Below, piece after piece: positions 63,941-64,000 of a stretch of 64,000 bases of DNA. Source of the stretch: Microbacteriaceae bacterium VKM Ac-2854 (GTDB lineage: Bacteria > Actinomycetota > Actinomycetes > Actinomycetales > Microbacteriaceae); assembly GCA_013205085.1 (NCBI GenBank), contig JABMLH010000004.1, forward strand, positions 124,001-188,000. Direction: 5' to 3'. The stretch's first letter is position 1. Every line of letters starts with the position of its first letter. Both the position numbers and the translations under genes were made by a program. The notes under the pieces were generated by a model. The model saw nothing but the letters and a program-made list of their open reading frames with translations, was not told where the DNA came from and did no database searches.

Positions 63941-64000
63941 ATGTATGCACCAACCATGTCCCGCGTCTCGGACGATGTGATCGAAGTGAGCGCCGATGGC
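63941..64000 (+). CDS. 5' end of an unidentified gene (cut by window)
   Basis: Twenty codons beginning MYAPTMSRVSDDVIEVSADG behind a strong GGAGG at 63931-63935. Too short to identify. The 168-base leader contains TTAGGTTGCA at 63846-63855, an iron-box half-site, so it may belong with heme oxygenase in iron control. Confidence 0.6.
   Translation, partial: MYAPTMSRVSDDVIEVSADG

Overview
The window is one stretch of a high-GC actinobacterial chromosome. I infer Microbacteriaceae or a close relative. The reasons are the GC-rich third positions throughout, many GTG starts and 4-bp ATGA/GTGA gene overlaps, two DUF222/HNH (REP13E12-type) genes, actinobacterial lipoprotein and Tat signals, a fused peptide-type ABC permease/ATPase, and intergenic repeats of the GGTTGAGCTTGTCGAAACC type that I associate with that family. 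I saw no rRNA, tRNA, CRISPR array or phage structural genes.

Layout. 0-4.5 kb: a ChvE-MmsA-MmsB multiple-sugar importer, its first gene cut by the window edge. 4.6-7.6 kb: a probable manganese riboswitch followed by mntP, an MFS exporter, and a Tat-type lipoprotein intradiol dioxygenase. 7.7-10.9 kb (minus strand): a six-repeat PLL/DUF346-type propeller protein and the first DUF222/HNH element. 11.4-22.4 kb: a tightly packed plus-strand cluster of sugar-type ABC importer, RutA pyrimidine oxygenase, nitrilase-family hydrolase, amidase, DHA2 exporter, CSHase-like cysteine hydrolase, TetR and GntR. It reads as an inducible system for importing and dismantling a pyrimidine-like or other cyclic ureide, and it is the most interesting metabolic unit here. 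22.4-38 kb: mostly single genes, namely an epimerase, a divergent pair of zinc-ribbon nucleases, a damaged AHSA1 gene, a TetR-SDR pair with a clear operator, an esterase, a PCD-VOC fusion, an aldo/keto reductase, an epoxide hydrolase, a UbiB kinase, the second DUF222/HNH element and a CDF transporter.

38-59.5 kb is carbohydrate territory. A minus-strand hexuronate set (UxaC, UxuB-like, GPH symporter, ManD, GntK) is followed by hipBA, a LacI regulator, a dipeptide-type ABC importer, two Gfo/Idh/MocA oxidoreductases, two sugar-phosphate-isomerase-like TIM barrels and a GH3 glycosidase. At least six dyads of the form TGGCAACCGRTTGCCA sit at the promoters of these blocks, and another lies upstream of the LacI gene, so one local regulator probably controls the whole 41-57 kb region. 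UxaC, UxuB and ManD together convert glucuronate to 2-keto-3-deoxygluconate; the KDG kinase and aldolase are not in the window.

59.5-64 kb: a DinB-like protein, a serine-hydrolase lipoprotein that has lost its catalytic residues, and a heme/iron neighbourhood (DUF2470 protein, DUF4383 protein, small Met/His-tailed membrane protein, heme oxygenase behind a TTAGGT...CCTAA box). The window ends in the first 20 codons of another gene.

Beyond genes, the window is rich in structured intergenic DNA. There are long perfect or near-perfect hairpins in at least eight gaps, two of them copies of one family. There are also three 14-bp tandem arrays anchored on the stop codon of the preceding gene. Starts were moved where a Shine-Dalgarno sequence, a signal peptide, family length or a 4-bp overlap argued for it.
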